This document shows, in pieces, positions 1-8,092 of a DNA stretch of 64,000 nucleotides (the stretch's first letter is position 1; each line of letters begins with the position of its first letter). The notes under the pieces are model-generated. The model did not search any database. It was given only the letters and a program-made list of their open reading frames with translations, and was not told the origin of the DNA. Origin of the DNA: Streptomyces vietnamensis (lineage in GTDB: Bacteria; Actinomycetota; Actinomycetes; Streptomycetales; Streptomycetaceae); assembly GCF_000830005.1 (NCBI RefSeq), contig NZ_CP010407.1:6336001-6400000 (forward strand), given 5' to 3'. Both the position numbers and the translations under genes were made by a program.

Positions 1-356
1 TCGCGGGAGGCGCGGACGCTGGCCTCGCTGGGCGAGAGGGCCGCGGCGGCCTGGCAGAACGAGCGGTCGCGGACGTGGATCTCCACGCCCGTCGTCATGA
101 ACTCGAAGAGCGCCGCCTCGGCGTCGTCCGCCTCGGTCAGTCGCCGTCCGACGGCTACCAGTTCCTCCAGCCGGTCGCTGAAGACCTCGGCGAGGAGCTG
201 TTCCTTGGTGTCGAAGTGGCGGAACACCGTGCCCTTGCCCACCCCGGCGCGCGTGGCGATGCGGGTGATCGACACGTCCATGCCGTTCTCGGCGAACTCC
301 GCCGCGGCGGCGTCCATCAGCAGGCGTCTGTTGCGTACGGCGTCGGCTCTGGGCAT
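1..356 (-). CDS. TetR/AcrR-family transcriptional repressor, C-terminus beyond window
   Basis: The protein begins MPRADAVRNRRLLMDAAAAE and carries a classic TetR helix-turn-helix in its first 55 residues (ITRIATRAGVGKGTVFRHF), followed by the start of the ligand-binding domain. The start is the ATG at 356. Only about 118 residues are in the window; the rest lies to the left. It is divergent from the gene at 524, and the 167 bases between them hold three copies of a GGACC-N4-GGTCC palindrome, so autoregulation and control of the rightward genes is the natural inference. The ligand is unknown. The redox genes just downstream suggest a quinone or electrophile signal, but that is only inferred. 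Confidence 0.85.
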   Translation of the reverse strand, partial: MPRADAVRNRRLLMDAAAAEFAENGMDVSITRIATRAGVGKGTVFRHFDTKEQLLAEVFSDRLEELVAVGRRLTEADDAEAALFEFMTTGVEIHVRDRSFCQAAAALSPSEASVRASR

Positions 357-371
357 GCCCCCACTCTACCT

Positions 372-462
372 AACCGGACCGATCGGTCATGTTGTGATCC
401 AGGTAACCGGACCAAGCGGTCCGGTTGTGCTACGGTTCAAAACGTGACCGCGCGGTCCGGTT
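372..462. promoter_or_regulatory. Three tandem TetR-type operators
   Basis: Three related palindromes lie between the divergent TetR gene and the gene at 524. Copy 1 (372-388) has the core GGACC-GATC-GGTC. Copy 2 (405-426) is the most complete, with 9-base arms AACCGGACC and GGTCCGGTT around AAGC. Copy 3 (446-462) has GACC-GCGC-GGTCC followed by GGTT. Their centres are about 33 and 36 bases apart, close to three helical turns, which fits repressor dimers stacked on one face of DNA. Binding by the adjacent TetR protein is inferred. Confidence 0.7.
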
Positions 463-523
463 ATGGATTTCGTACCGCACGGCCGTGACCACGCATCGTG
501 AACACGAGAGGAACGACCCAGCC

Positions 524-1288
524 ATGGACGTCCGCGGCTACAAGACCGGCCCGATCCAGGCGGAGGCGGCCTTCACCTCCGACTTCCCCCTGGACGACCG
601 CTACTCCACGCAGGACATCGTCGACATGCTGGAGCGGGAGCGCCCCAACATGGACATCCGCCCGGGCATGCGGCACAAGTACACGCCGCTCCGCTTCGAC
701 CCGGCCACGGGTGTGAAGTACATCGGTGGTCGCTACCTGTTCGACACGTGGGAGAACGTGCTCGACTACGACCACTTCACCAACGAGGAGCTCTTCCCGG
801 AGCCCGGCGTGCACTTCTGGTCGCGCTTCCCGGGTGTCGACAAGCACTACTGGAAGGTGACCGGGGCGCACGACTTCAAGCCCATGGCCACCGCACACCA
901 CGTCAACCGCTTCGAGCGCTACTCGTACGCCGACGCCGGTGTCGAGGAGCTCCTGAAGGAGGTCTGGCCGGCGATCCGCGACGAGGCCGAGAAGCAGGGC
1001 CTGTCCAGCGTCTGGCTGATGTTCCAGCCGGAGGAGAAGCAGATCGGCATCATCACCGTCGCCGAGAAGGCGGGAGACGCCGACCCGGCCGTCGCCGTCT
1101 CCAAGGGGCTGGAGTACCTGGAGGGCCTCGCGCCCTTCGGCCGCTTCCTGCCCGAGCAGCTCGGTGCGGAGCAACTGATGGACCGCACCAGCCTGATCAT
1201 CTCGTCGTGGCTGCCCGAGTCCCGGGCCCTCGGCGGGGCCCACTCGTCCTTCGACGTCTCCCCGCCGCACCCGTCGCCGCAGATCTGA
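524..1288 (+). CDS. Hypothetical protein, 254 residues
   Basis: I do not recognise this family. The protein starts MDVRGYKTGPIQ at the ATG at 524, behind GAGAGGAACGA; the frame is open further upstream, but that part crosses the operators and is not a likely coding region. It is rich in aromatic and acidic residues (for example HFWSRFPGVDKHYWKV near residues 100-115), has no signal peptide or membrane segment, and ends in a Pro/Ser/His-rich tail. It stands alone between the triple operator and a strong hairpin terminator, so it is probably the main target of the TetR repressor. A soluble alpha/beta-barrel or ligand-binding protein is possible but not shown. Confidence 0.75.
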   Translation: MDVRGYKTGPIQAEAAFTSDFPLDDRYSTQDIVDMLERERPNMDIRPGMRHKYTPLRFDPATGVKYIGGRYLFDTWENVLDYDHFTNEELFPEPGVHFWSRFPGVDKHYWKVTGAHDFKPMATAHHVNRFERYSYADAGVEELLKEVWPAIRDEAEKQGLSSVWLMFQPEEKQIGIITVAEKAGDADPAVAVSKGLEYLEGLAPFGRFLPEQLGAEQLMDRTSLIISSWLPESRALGGAHSSFDVSPPHPSPQI

Positions 1289-1307
1289 TCGCCGTACGGC
1301 GATGAAA

Positions 1308-1346
1308 GGCGCCCGGCCGGAACGGTGCGTGTTCCGGCCGGGCGCC
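1308..1346 (+). terminator. Strong hairpin terminator
   Basis: A perfect 16-base inverted repeat (GGCGCCCGGCCGGAAC paired with its complement) surrounds a 7-base loop, starting 19 bases after the stop codon of the hypothetical gene. It separates that gene from the redox operon at 1418. There is no clear T run, as is common in high-GC actinomycetes. Confidence 0.75.
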
Positions 1347-1417
1347 GCCCGGGGGCCGCGTCCCACGCGGCTCCAGACCATTCAACATCACCCTTTCCCA
1401 TCCTCAGGAGAACCCTC

Positions 1418-2347
1418 ATGCGTGCCCTCATCGTCGACCGCTCCACCTCCGGCGGGCTCCGCCTGGCGGCTGACACGCCCGCCCCCGTACCCGCGCCCCA
1501 CCAGGCCCTGATCCGGGTCCGGTCGATCTCCCTCAACCCCGCCGAGTTCCGGTACGTGCTTCCCGGCGCGCCCGACGGCGCGGTGATCGGCTGGGACGCG
1601 GCCGGAGTCGTCGAGCGGGCCGCCGCGGACGGCTCGGGACCGGCCGCCGGCACCCCGGTGATCACCCTCGGCATGACCGGGGCCTGGGGCGAGCTGCGTG
1701 CCGTCGACACCGCGCTGATCGGAACCGTCCCCGACGGCGCCGACCTCGGCCCGATGAGCACCCTGCCCGTCGCCGCCACCACCGCGCTGCGCGCCCTGCG
1801 CAAGCTCGGCCCGATCCTGGGCCGGCGCGTCCTGATCACCGGCGCCGCCGGAGCCGTCGGCCGTTACGCCGTGCAGCTCGCGGCCCGCGGCGGCGCCCAC
1901 GTGATCGCCACCACCCGCAACCCGGACCACGCGGAGCAGATACGGGCCCTTGGCGCGCACGAGGTCGTCACCAGCCCCGCCGACGTCTCCATCCCGGTCC
2001 ACGGCGTTCTCGACCTGGTCGGCGGAGCGTCTCTCGCTCCCGCCTACCAGGCCCTGGGCGAGGGCGGCATCCTCGTGACCGCCGGAGGCGCCTCCTCGGC
2101 GGCCTCCGCCTTCGAGCCGGGCAGCCTGATGTCCGACCCGCTGCGCCACGACCGATCGATCGTCACCTTCTTCCTCATGAGCGGCGACGGCATCGACGCC
2201 GACCTGACCTGGCTCGCCTCCGAGCTGGCGACCGGCGCGCTGCGTCCGCACATCGCCTGGCGCGGCGACTGGACCGACGCCGCCGAGACCATCGGCGCCG
2301 TACGGGAAAGCCGCCTGCCCGGCAAGGCCGTTCTGGACCTGTCCTGA
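1418..2347 (+). CDS. MDR-superfamily NADPH:quinone reductase-like protein
   Basis: This is a 309-residue medium-chain dehydrogenase/reductase of the zinc-free quinone-reductase type. The N-terminal GroES-like barrel contains [11 protein letters not shown] and GWDAAGVVE. The Rossmann part has [14 protein letters not shown] near residues 143-156, a variant of the GxGxxG NADPH loop. The expected activity is NADPH-dependent reduction of quinones or activated enones in the cytoplasm. The start at 1418 follows CAGGAG by 7 bases. It is first in a same-strand set with a luciferase-like oxidoreductase and an Old Yellow Enzyme, suggesting detoxification of electrophiles or tailoring of an enone or quinone. 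The substrate cannot be read from sequence. Confidence 0.85.
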   Translation: MRALIVDRSTSGGLRLAADTPAPVPAPHQALIRVRSISLNPAEFRYVLPGAPDGAVIGWDAAGVVERAAADGSGPAAGTPVITLGMTGAWGELRAVDTALIGTVPDGADLGPMSTLPVAATTALRALRKLGPILGRRVLITGAAGAVGRYAVQLAARGGAHVIATTRNPDHAEQIRALGAHEVVTSPADVSIPVHGVLDLVGGASLAPAYQALGEGGILVTAGGASSAASAFEPGSLMSDPLRHDRSIVTFFLMSGDGIDADLTWLASELATGALRPHIAWRGDWTDAAETIGAVRESRLPGKAVLDLS

Positions 2348-2403
2348 CCAGCTCACTTACGGGGCCCGCCTGCCGGGCCCCGCCCCCCCAGAAAGGAAAC
2401 GAC

Positions 2404-3405
2404 ATGACCACCCGTACGCCCGTCCCGCTCTCCGTCCTCGACCTCGCCCCGATCCGCGACGGCCACGCCCCCACCGAGGCCCTGCGCAACACCGTCGAAC
2501 TCGCCCGCGCCACCGAGGCGTTCGGCTACCGGCGCTTCTGGATCTCCGAGCACCACAACACCCGCGCCATGGCCAGCTCCGCGACCGCGATCATCATCGG
2601 CCAGGTCGCCGCCGCCACCGAGCGCATCAGCGTCGGCGCGGGCGGCATCATGCTGCCCAACCATGCCCCGTACGTCGTCGCCGAACAGTTCGGCACCCTC
2701 GCCACGTACCACCCCGGCCGCATCGACCTCGGCCTCGGCCGCGCGCCCGGCACCGACCCGTGGACCACCCGCGCCCTGCGCCGGCAGCACGCGAGCGGCG
2801 CCGACTTCCCCGAGCAGGTCGCGGAGCTCCGCGACTACCTGACCCCGGGCGGTACCGACCGCAGGGTCCGTGCGATCCCGGGGGAGGGCGTCGACCTGCC
2901 GGTGTACGTCCTGGGCTCCTCCACCTTCGGCGCCGCGCTCGCCGCCCGCGAAGGGCTGCCGTTCGTCCACGCGTCCCACTTCGCGCCGCAGCAGCTCGAC
3001 GAGGCCCTGACGCTGTACCGGTCCTCCTTCCAGCCCTCGGCCGCGCTGGCGAAGCCGTACGCGATCGTCGCGGCCAACGCCGTCGTCGCCGACACCGAGA
3101 CCGAGGCGGTACGGATCTTCAGCTCGCTCCAGCAGAAGTTCCTCACCCACTTCCGCGGCGAGATGCGGTTCCTGCCGCCCGTCGACGACATCGACACGTT
3201 CTGGAACCGGCAGGAGGCGCAGATGGTGAACGCCATGCTCGCCGAGTCCTACGTCGGCACCCCGGACACCGTCCGCCGCGGCCTCGACGACCTCGTCGCC
3301 CGCACCGGCGCCGACGAACTGATGATCCTCAGCGAGGCGTGGGACTTCGACGCCCGCCTGCGCTCGTACGAACTGCTCGCCAAGACCTGGACGGAAAGGA
3401 CCTGA
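2404..3405 (+). CDS. LLM-class flavin-dependent oxidoreductase
   Basis: The 333-residue protein belongs to the luciferase-like monooxygenase family. It has the conserved early motif [10 protein letters not shown] near residues 44-53, then [19 protein letters not shown] and [12 protein letters not shown], which line the flavin pocket in this family. Members use FMNH2 or F420 to oxidise small substrates; which cofactor is used here is not visible. The start has the good ribosome site AAAGGA. It follows the quinone reductase after 56 bases that include a GC-rich hairpin (GGGCCCG/CGGGCCC), and ends one base before the next start, so it is probably translationally coupled with the Old Yellow Enzyme gene. 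Confidence 0.87.
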   Translation: MTTRTPVPLSVLDLAPIRDGHAPTEALRNTVELARATEAFGYRRFWISEHHNTRAMASSATAIIIGQVAAATERISVGAGGIMLPNHAPYVVAEQFGTLATYHPGRIDLGLGRAPGTDPWTTRALRRQHASGADFPEQVAELRDYLTPGGTDRRVRAIPGEGVDLPVYVLGSSTFGAALAAREGLPFVHASHFAPQQLDEALTLYRSSFQPSAALAKPYAIVAANAVVADTETEAVRIFSSLQQKFLTHFRGEMRFLPPVDDIDTFWNRQEAQMVNAMLAESYVGTPDTVRRGLDDLVARTGADELMILSEAWDFDARLRSYELLAKTWTERT

Positions 3406-3406
3406 C

Positions 3407-4510
3407 GTGACCGCCATCCCCGGTGCCCCGGGCACCCTCTTCGAGCCCACCCGGCTCGGCGACCTGAACCTGGCCAACCGCATGGTGATGGCGCCGATGA
3501 GCCGCGCCCGCGCGCACACCGACGGCACCCCTTCCGCCCTCATGGCGGAGTACTACGGGCAGCGCGCCACGGCCGGCCTCATCGTCGCCGAGGGCACCCA
3601 CCCCGTCCCCGGTGGCGCCATCGGCCCTGACGCGCCGGGCCTGTTCACCGACGCGCACCAGGACGGCTGGGCGGCGGTCGCCGACACCGTGCACGCGCGC
3701 GGCGGCCGGATCTTCCTCCAGCTCATGCACGCCGGCCGGCTCGCCCATCCCGACTTCCTGCCCGGGGGCGTCCACCCGGTCGCTCCGAGCGCGCTCGCCG
3801 CCCGCACTCTCGTCCACACCCCGGCGGGCCGCGTGCCTGCCGTCACCCCGCACGCCCTCACCGACGACGAGATCGAGGACCTCGTCACGGCCTTCTCCCG
3901 CGCCGCCGGCCGGGCGGTGGCCGCCGGGATGGACGGCGTGGAGATCCACGCCGCCAACGGCTACCTGCTCCACCAGTTCCTCGCCGACAACGCCAACACC
4001 CGCACCGACCGCTGGGGCGGCGACACCGAGGGCCGCACCCGGCTGACGGTCGCGGTCACCCGCGCCGTAGCCGAGGCCATCGGTCCGCACCGGACCGCCC
4101 TGCGCATCAGCCCCGGAAACACCTTCGGCGACCTCACGGAGACCGATCCCTACGCCACGTACACCACACTCGTCGCGAGCCTCGCCCCACTCGGCCTCGC
4201 CTACCTGCACCACACCGAGACCGGCACCGCACTCGACGCCACCCTGCGGGCCCTGTGGCCGACGACCCTCGTGGTCACCCCGGCCCCGGGCGACGGGGAC
4301 AAGACGCGGGCGGCCGCCCAGGCCCTCGGGAGGGGAGCGGATCTCGTCTCCTTCGGCCGTGATTTCCTGGCCAACCCCGACCTCGTCACCCGCTGCCGTA
4401 CCGGCTCCCCGCTCAACACCCCGCTGGCCGAAGGCTTCTACGGAGGCGGGCCCCACGGCTACACCGATTATCCGACCGCTTCCGAGGGGCGCGGCGCAGC
4501 CGTGGCGTGA
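3407..4510 (+). CDS. Old Yellow Enzyme-family alkene reductase
   Basis: A 367-residue NADH:flavin oxidoreductase of the Old Yellow Enzyme family, starting at a GTG one base after the previous stop. It is a TIM barrel that binds FMN and reduces the C=C bond of enals, enones or nitro-compounds. Diagnostic motifs are LANRMVMAPMSRAR near the N-terminus, LQLMHAGR, the segment GVEIHAANGYLLHQFLADN, and NTRTDRWGG. The phosphate-binding end has DLVSFGRDFLANPDL. It closes the three-gene redox operon. The three reductases together suggest shared handling of quinones or enones, possibly under control of the TetR repressor at the left edge. Confidence 0.9.
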   Translation: MTAIPGAPGTLFEPTRLGDLNLANRMVMAPMSRARAHTDGTPSALMAEYYGQRATAGLIVAEGTHPVPGGAIGPDAPGLFTDAHQDGWAAVADTVHARGGRIFLQLMHAGRLAHPDFLPGGVHPVAPSALAARTLVHTPAGRVPAVTPHALTDDEIEDLVTAFSRAAGRAVAAGMDGVEIHAANGYLLHQFLADNANTRTDRWGGDTEGRTRLTVAVTRAVAEAIGPHRTALRISPGNTFGDLTETDPYATYTTLVASLAPLGLAYLHHTETGTALDATLRALWPTTLVVTPAPGDGDKTRAAAQALGRGADLVSFGRDFLANPDLVTRCRTGSPLNTPLAEGFYGGGPHGYTDYPTASEGRGAAVA

Positions 4511-4651
4511 CCAGGAGCGAGAGATGCCCAGGACAACCTGGCCGGTGGCCGGTCATTGACCACCGGCCGAGTGGAGCAAGGGGCAGGGGACGGATGCCGT
4601 CCACGTGTCGGCACACGAATCGCACGCAGACCCCGAGAGCCTGGATAACGA

Positions 4652-4682
4652 CGAAGCCCCTGGTCACTGACCTGGGGCCTCG
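4652..4682. terminator. Imperfect terminator hairpin beside a tRNA-like fragment
   Basis: An imperfect inverted repeat (GCCCC-GGTCA / TGACC-GGGGC, flanked by CGA and TCG) lies directly next to the tRNA 3'-end-like sequence at 4687. On the minus strand it would follow that fragment, as a tRNA terminator does. The rest of the 4511-4745 gap shows no other recognisable feature. Confidence 0.5.
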
Positions 4683-4686
4683 TGCA

Positions 4687-4714
4687 AGAGCCGATGACGG
4701 CAATCGAACCCGCG
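4687..4714 (-). other. tRNA 3'-end-like fragment, candidate attachment site
   Basis: Read on the minus strand, the sequence holds CGGGTTCGATTGCCGTCAT followed by CGGCTCT. This looks like a T-arm and 3' acceptor strand of an actinomycete tRNA, probably threonine-type. No 5' half, D-arm or proper anticodon arm lies upstream on the minus strand, and the T-stem has a mismatch, so it is not an intact tRNA. A 3' tRNA fragment next to mobile-element genes is the usual footprint of a tyrosine integrase. A second copy was not found by eye. Confidence 0.4.
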
Positions 4715-4745
4715 CTGCGTTTCCTGCGCAGGGCGGCCGGATGCC

Positions 4746-5789
4746 TCATGTGAATGCCAGCTCGCGGAACGTGTTGCGGATGTCCGTCAGCGGCTGGCGG
4801 TCGCGGGTGTAATAGAGCTTGTTGGTCAGCAGTACCGCCCACCGGTCCTGGGCGGGGGAGATCCACATGCCGGTGCCGGTGAAGCCGTAGTGGACCCAGA
4901 CGTCCTGCTCATCGGTGGTGCCGGGGGCCGGGTGCCAGAACAGGCCGCGTTCCGGCTGGAGGCCGCCGGTCTGCACGGTGAGGGAGTGGGTGGTCCACTC
5001 GGCGCCGAAGCCAGCCTCGGCGGGGGCCGTGGTGGGGTCGAGCATGTAGCGGAGGAAGGCGGTTAGGTCGTCGAGGACGGTGAAGGTGCCGGCGATGCCG
5101 CACACTCCACCGAGGAGCCGGGCGGAGAAGTCGTGGGCTACGCCCTTGAGATGGGTGCCGGTGTCCTGGTCGAGTTCGGTGGGGGCGCATCGGACGGCGA
5201 GGCCGGTGGGCAGCGGGCCGAACCGGGTGGTGTTCATGCCCAGCGGGCGCCAGGTCCTCGTCTCGCAGAGCTGGTCGAGAGGTCGGCCGGAGAGGTGTTC
5301 GGCGAGGTAGCCGAGGATGAGAGCGGCCCGGTCGGTGTACTCGACCGCTTCGCCGGGCGGTCGGTTGAGGGCTTCGTGCAGGACCCCACGGCGGATGCCT
5401 GCCGGGTCGGTGCCGTAGAGGCTCTTCAGCTGGGCCCGGAGAGGGAGGCCGGCGGTATGGGTCAGGAGTTGGCGTGCGGTCACGGACCCGAGCGGGTGGC
5501 CGGCGACCTCGTCCCAGAAGGTGCCGAGCGGGGCGTCGAGGTCGAGGACGCCGTCCTCCCACAGGGCTCCGATGGAGGCCCAGACCGCGAGGATCTTGGT
5601 GAGGCTGGCGGCGTCGAAGACGCTGTCCGGGCGCATCCTCACGTTCGGTTCGTCGGGGTCCAGGACCCCGGTCGTGCCCGTTGCCCGGACTCCGCCGGAG
5701 TCGCCGACGGCCCACACCGCGCCCGGGTAGACCTTGTCGCGGACGCCTTCGCTGAGCAGGTTCTCGATGCGGTCGGTGCGGTACGGCAT
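4746..5789 (-). CDS. Serine hydrolase of the beta-lactamase / class C family
   Basis: A 347-residue protein of the beta-lactamase-related serine hydrolase family (esterase, DD-peptidase or amidase). The catalytic S-x-x-K is SLTK at residues 62-65 in FDAASLTKI. A Tyr motif (EYTDRAAL) and the late HYGFTGTG stand for the second and third family motifs. There is no signal peptide, so it probably acts in the cytoplasm, unlike secreted penicillin-binding proteins. The start at 5789 is preceded by GAAGAGGGA. It is the last gene of the minus-strand cassette, 112 bases after the glycosyltransferase, and could act on a product of that pathway. Its substrate is unknown. Confidence 0.85.
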   Translation of the reverse strand: MPYRTDRIENLLSEGVRDKVYPGAVWAVGDSGGVRATGTTGVLDPDEPNVRMRPDSVFDAASLTKILAVWASIGALWEDGVLDLDAPLGTFWDEVAGHPLGSVTARQLLTHTAGLPLRAQLKSLYGTDPAGIRRGVLHEALNRPPGEAVEYTDRAALILGYLAEHLSGRPLDQLCETRTWRPLGMNTTRFGPLPTGLAVRCAPTELDQDTGTHLKGVAHDFSARLLGGVCGIAGTFTVLDDLTAFLRYMLDPTTAPAEAGFGAEWTTHSLTVQTGGLQPERGLFWHPAPGTTDEQDVWVHYGFTGTGMWISPAQDRWAVLLTNKLYYTRDRQPLTDIRNTFRELAFT

Positions 5790-5901
5790 GGTCTCCCTCT
5801 TCGTGTGGGTATCCCAGCGGCCAGCGTAGTGACGTGAGCCGGGTGGGCTGGGCAACGGCGTGCCGCTGGTCGTGGGGGCGTTGCCCGGCCCCGGCTGGTT
5901 C

Positions 5902-7023
5902 TCAGGTGAGCTGGCGGCCGAGGTCGGCCAGTTCTCGGGCGGTCTTCGACAGGGGGTACCGGGCGGCGTTGGCGTATCCGGCCTGCCGGAGGGCGGGCAG
6001 GAGGCCGGGTTCGGTTCGCAGGCGGTCCAGGTCCCGGGCGAGGGCGGTGGGCTGGGTGAAGTCTGTGGCCAACCCGGAGCGGGCGAGGGCTTCGCTGAGG
6101 CCGGGGACGGGCTGGTAGAGGACGGGGAGGCCGCAGGCTTGGGCTTCCAGGGCGACCAGGCCCATGGCCTCCAGCGTCGTGGAAGGCATGACGAGCACGT
6201 CGTGCTCGGCGAACGCCTTCCACAGCTGGGGACGGCGGAGCCAGCCGAGATAGTTGGCCCTCACCCCGGCCCGTTGCAGCCGTGGGGCCAGCGCGCGGTA
6301 CTGGGCGCTGGGGGCGGCGATGGACAGCTCGACGCCCTGGCGCGGGGCCACGCTCCGGATCAGGGCTTCGACGCCCTTCTCTGCGGTCAGCCGGCCCGCG
6401 TACAGCAGCCGCAGGTGGCTCCTCGGCGGATGGGTGGGGCGGACGGGTGGGCTGCTGAGGAGCCGGTCGGGGATGCCCCAGGGGATGTGGGTGATCTTGC
6501 GGCGGTCGGTCTGCGGGGCGAGCTTGAGGAGGTGGTCGGCCATGGCGCCGGTGGGGACGACGATGGCGTCGGCGGCCCTGGCGGTCGCCCGCAGGACCTG
6601 CAGCTGGTCGCGGTGGGCTTCGGCGAAGATCAGGTCGGTGCCGTGGACCAGGGCGATGCGGGGGTGCGTGGGCAGGGCCCTCAGCAGGGCGGGGGTGGCG
6701 CCGAAGGCGAGGTGGTGCAGGTGCAGGACGTCGATCTCGGAAGGGTTGATCGCGGCCGTCAGAGCCCTGCGCAGGGCGGCGACGTAGCGGCCGAAGGCCG
6801 GTCCCTCCAGGCACTTGCCGCCCGCGCTGAGCAGGTCGAGGCCGGCCGGCGTCCGGGGGCGGGGTCCGGCCGGGGCGAGCATGAAGGCCCTCGCGGGGAT
6901 GAGGGGCTTCTCACCGGTGTAGAGGTCGAGGAACAGCTCGACACTGCCCCCGGGGCTGCCGGCGGGCAGGTCCAGAAAGGTGGCGGTCATCAGCCCCGGG
7001 GCGGGTCTGGCGAGGGAGCTCAT
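5902..7023 (-). CDS. GT4-type glycosyltransferase
   Basis: A 373-residue GT-B fold glycosyltransferase. The C-terminal half carries LRLLYAGRLTAEKGVEALI (start of the nucleotide-sugar domain) and the family signature MPSTTLEAMGLVALEAQACGLPVL with the two conserved acids. The N-terminal acceptor domain has PGGSVELF and DVLHLHHL. It should transfer a sugar from a nucleotide donor to an unknown acceptor. The ATG at 7023 overlaps the stop of the upstream deaminase-like gene as ATGA and sits behind GGAGG, so the two are translationally coupled. In the cassette it may use a donor or acceptor made by the neighbouring nucleotide enzymes. Confidence 0.87.
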   Translation of the reverse strand: MSSLARPAPGLMTATFLDLPAGSPGGSVELFLDLYTGEKPLIPARAFMLAPAGPRPRTPAGLDLLSAGGKCLEGPAFGRYVAALRRALTAAINPSEIDVLHLHHLAFGATPALLRALPTHPRIALVHGTDLIFAEAHRDQLQVLRATARAADAIVVPTGAMADHLLKLAPQTDRRKITHIPWGIPDRLLSSPPVRPTHPPRSHLRLLYAGRLTAEKGVEALIRSVAPRQGVELSIAAPSAQYRALAPRLQRAGVRANYLGWLRRPQLWKAFAEHDVLVMPSTTLEAMGLVALEAQACGLPVLYQPVPGLSEALARSGLATDFTQPTALARDLDRLRTEPGLLPALRQAGYANAARYPLSKTARELADLGRQLT

Positions 7024-7556
7024 CGGCTGCCTCCGGCGATCTCCTCGTAAAGGCGGGAGATGTCGATGCCCTCGGTGGCGGCGTACTTCGCCAGCTGCTG
7101 CTGGTAGCTGGCCGGTGCGCCCTGGGTGGTCAGGAAGACGAGCTTGCCGAACGTCATGCCCGGATAGACGCGGACGGGCCGGGCGGCCCGGATCTCCAGG
7201 GTCCAGCGGATCGCGTGGCCCTGGTGGCCGAGCGGGGCGGAGACGTGGACCCAGATGCCGAGTGCGCCGATGGTGCGGTCGCCGTTGAGCATCTGCGCGT
7301 ACGCCTCCGATCCGGTCCGCTCGTGGGTGACGCCGAGGTAGAGCAGCCCGGGCTGGAGGAGCAGGCCGGTGGTGGGGATCGTCTGCTCGGTGTAGGCGGT
7401 GGGGACGGCGGCGTCGAGGTCCCCGGCGCACACGCGGAGGGTGTTGCCGAGGCGCCAGTCGTAGGCGTTCGGGGAGACGCGGGCGGGGTCGTACGGGGCG
7501 ATGGTGATCTCGCCGGCACGGACGGCGGCGGTGATCGCGGGGCCGGTGAGGATCAC
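7020..7556 (-). CDS. dCTP deaminase-fold protein, second copy (catalytic Glu kept, Ser/Arg lost)
   Basis: A 178-residue member of the dCTP deaminase/dUTPase fold. The fold landmarks are VSPNAYDWRLGNTL, LLLQPGLLYLG and RVYPGM. At the usual RSSxxR motif it has DRTIGA (residues 93-98), so the positions of E. coli Dcd Ser111 and Arg115 are Arg94 and Ala98. The catalytic Glu138 position is kept (Glu121 in WTLEI). This is the reverse of the copy next door. It starts at a GTG that overlaps the upstream stop as GTGA. The tail beyond residue 150 differs from copy 1 and ends SRLYEEIAGGSR. Alone it is unlikely to be a normal dCTP deaminase; a heteromeric partner or nucleotide-binding role is inferred. 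Confidence 0.82.
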   Translation of the reverse strand: MILTGPAITAAVRAGEITIAPYDPARVSPNAYDWRLGNTLRVCAGDLDAAVPTAYTEQTIPTTGLLLQPGLLYLGVTHERTGSEAYAQMLNGDRTIGALGIWVHVSAPLGHQGHAIRWTLEIRAARPVRVYPGMTFGKLVFLTTQGAPASYQQQLAKYAATEGIDISRLYEEIAGGSR

Positions 7557-8092
7557 GAGGCGACCACCCCGACGCGTGCGGCGTCCCGCCAGTAGTGAGA
7601 TGGCTGGGGGCCGTCGGCGGCCTGGTACTTGCCCGCGTACAGGTCGATGTCGCCGGTGGAGACGAAGAACATGATCTGCCCGATCTTCATGCCCGCGTAC
7701 ACGCGCAGGGGCCGGATCGGGGAGAGCATCAGGGTCCACTGGCCGTGGAAGCCGATGTCGCCGATGGGGGCGGTGATCTCGACGAACAGGCCGAGCCGGC
7801 CGACGGAGGAGCGGCCGAAGAGCAGCGGGACGAAGGTGTCGGAGCCGATCTGTTCGAGGGTGTGGCCGAGGTAGAGCTCGCCGGGCTGGAGGACGTACCC
7901 GTCCTCGCCGATCTCGACCGTGGTGGTCGGGTTCGCCTGGTGGGCGTCGATGACCGGGTTCGTGTAGGTCAGCAGGGTGTGGCCGAGGCGGACGTTGTAG
8001 CTGTTGGGGTTGACCTGCCCGGGTTCGAACGGGCTGATGGCCAGGCGGCCGTCGCGGGCGGCGGCGGTGATCTCGGGGCCGGTGAGGATCAT
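7553..8092 (-). CDS. dCTP deaminase-fold protein, first copy (RSSxxR kept, catalytic Glu lost)
   Basis: A 179-residue dCTP deaminase family protein of normal length. It has VNPNSYNVRLGHTL, YVLQPGELYLG and the classic GRSSVGRLGL (Arg94, Ser95, Ser96, Arg99). The residue matching the E. coli catalytic Glu138 is Met122 (WTLML). The His121 position is Glu105, and the Arg126 position is Ile110. The family forms trimers with active sites shared between subunits, so loss of Glu here and loss of Ser/Arg in the next gene may be complementary. The ATG overlaps the stop of the metallophosphoesterase gene as ATGA. Deamination of free dCTP by this chain alone is doubtful. Confidence 0.85.
   Translation of the reverse strand: MILTGPEITAAARDGRLAISPFEPGQVNPNSYNVRLGHTLLTYTNPVIDAHQANPTTTVEIGEDGYVLQPGELYLGHTLEQIGSDTFVPLLFGRSSVGRLGLFVEITAPIGDIGFHGQWTLMLSPIRPLRVYAGMKIGQIMFFVSTGDIDLYAGKYQAADGPQPSHYWRDAARVGVVAS

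Noticed and set aside
425..523. N-terminal extension of the 254-residue hypothetical protein
   Set aside because: The added 33 residues would be encoded by operator DNA and lack a ribosome site. The ATG at 524 has one.
4687..4760. Intact tRNA gene on the minus strand
   Set aside because: Only the T-arm and acceptor 3' strand can be seen. A possible anticodon-like stem upstream has no T at position 33, and there is no D-arm or matching 5' acceptor strand.
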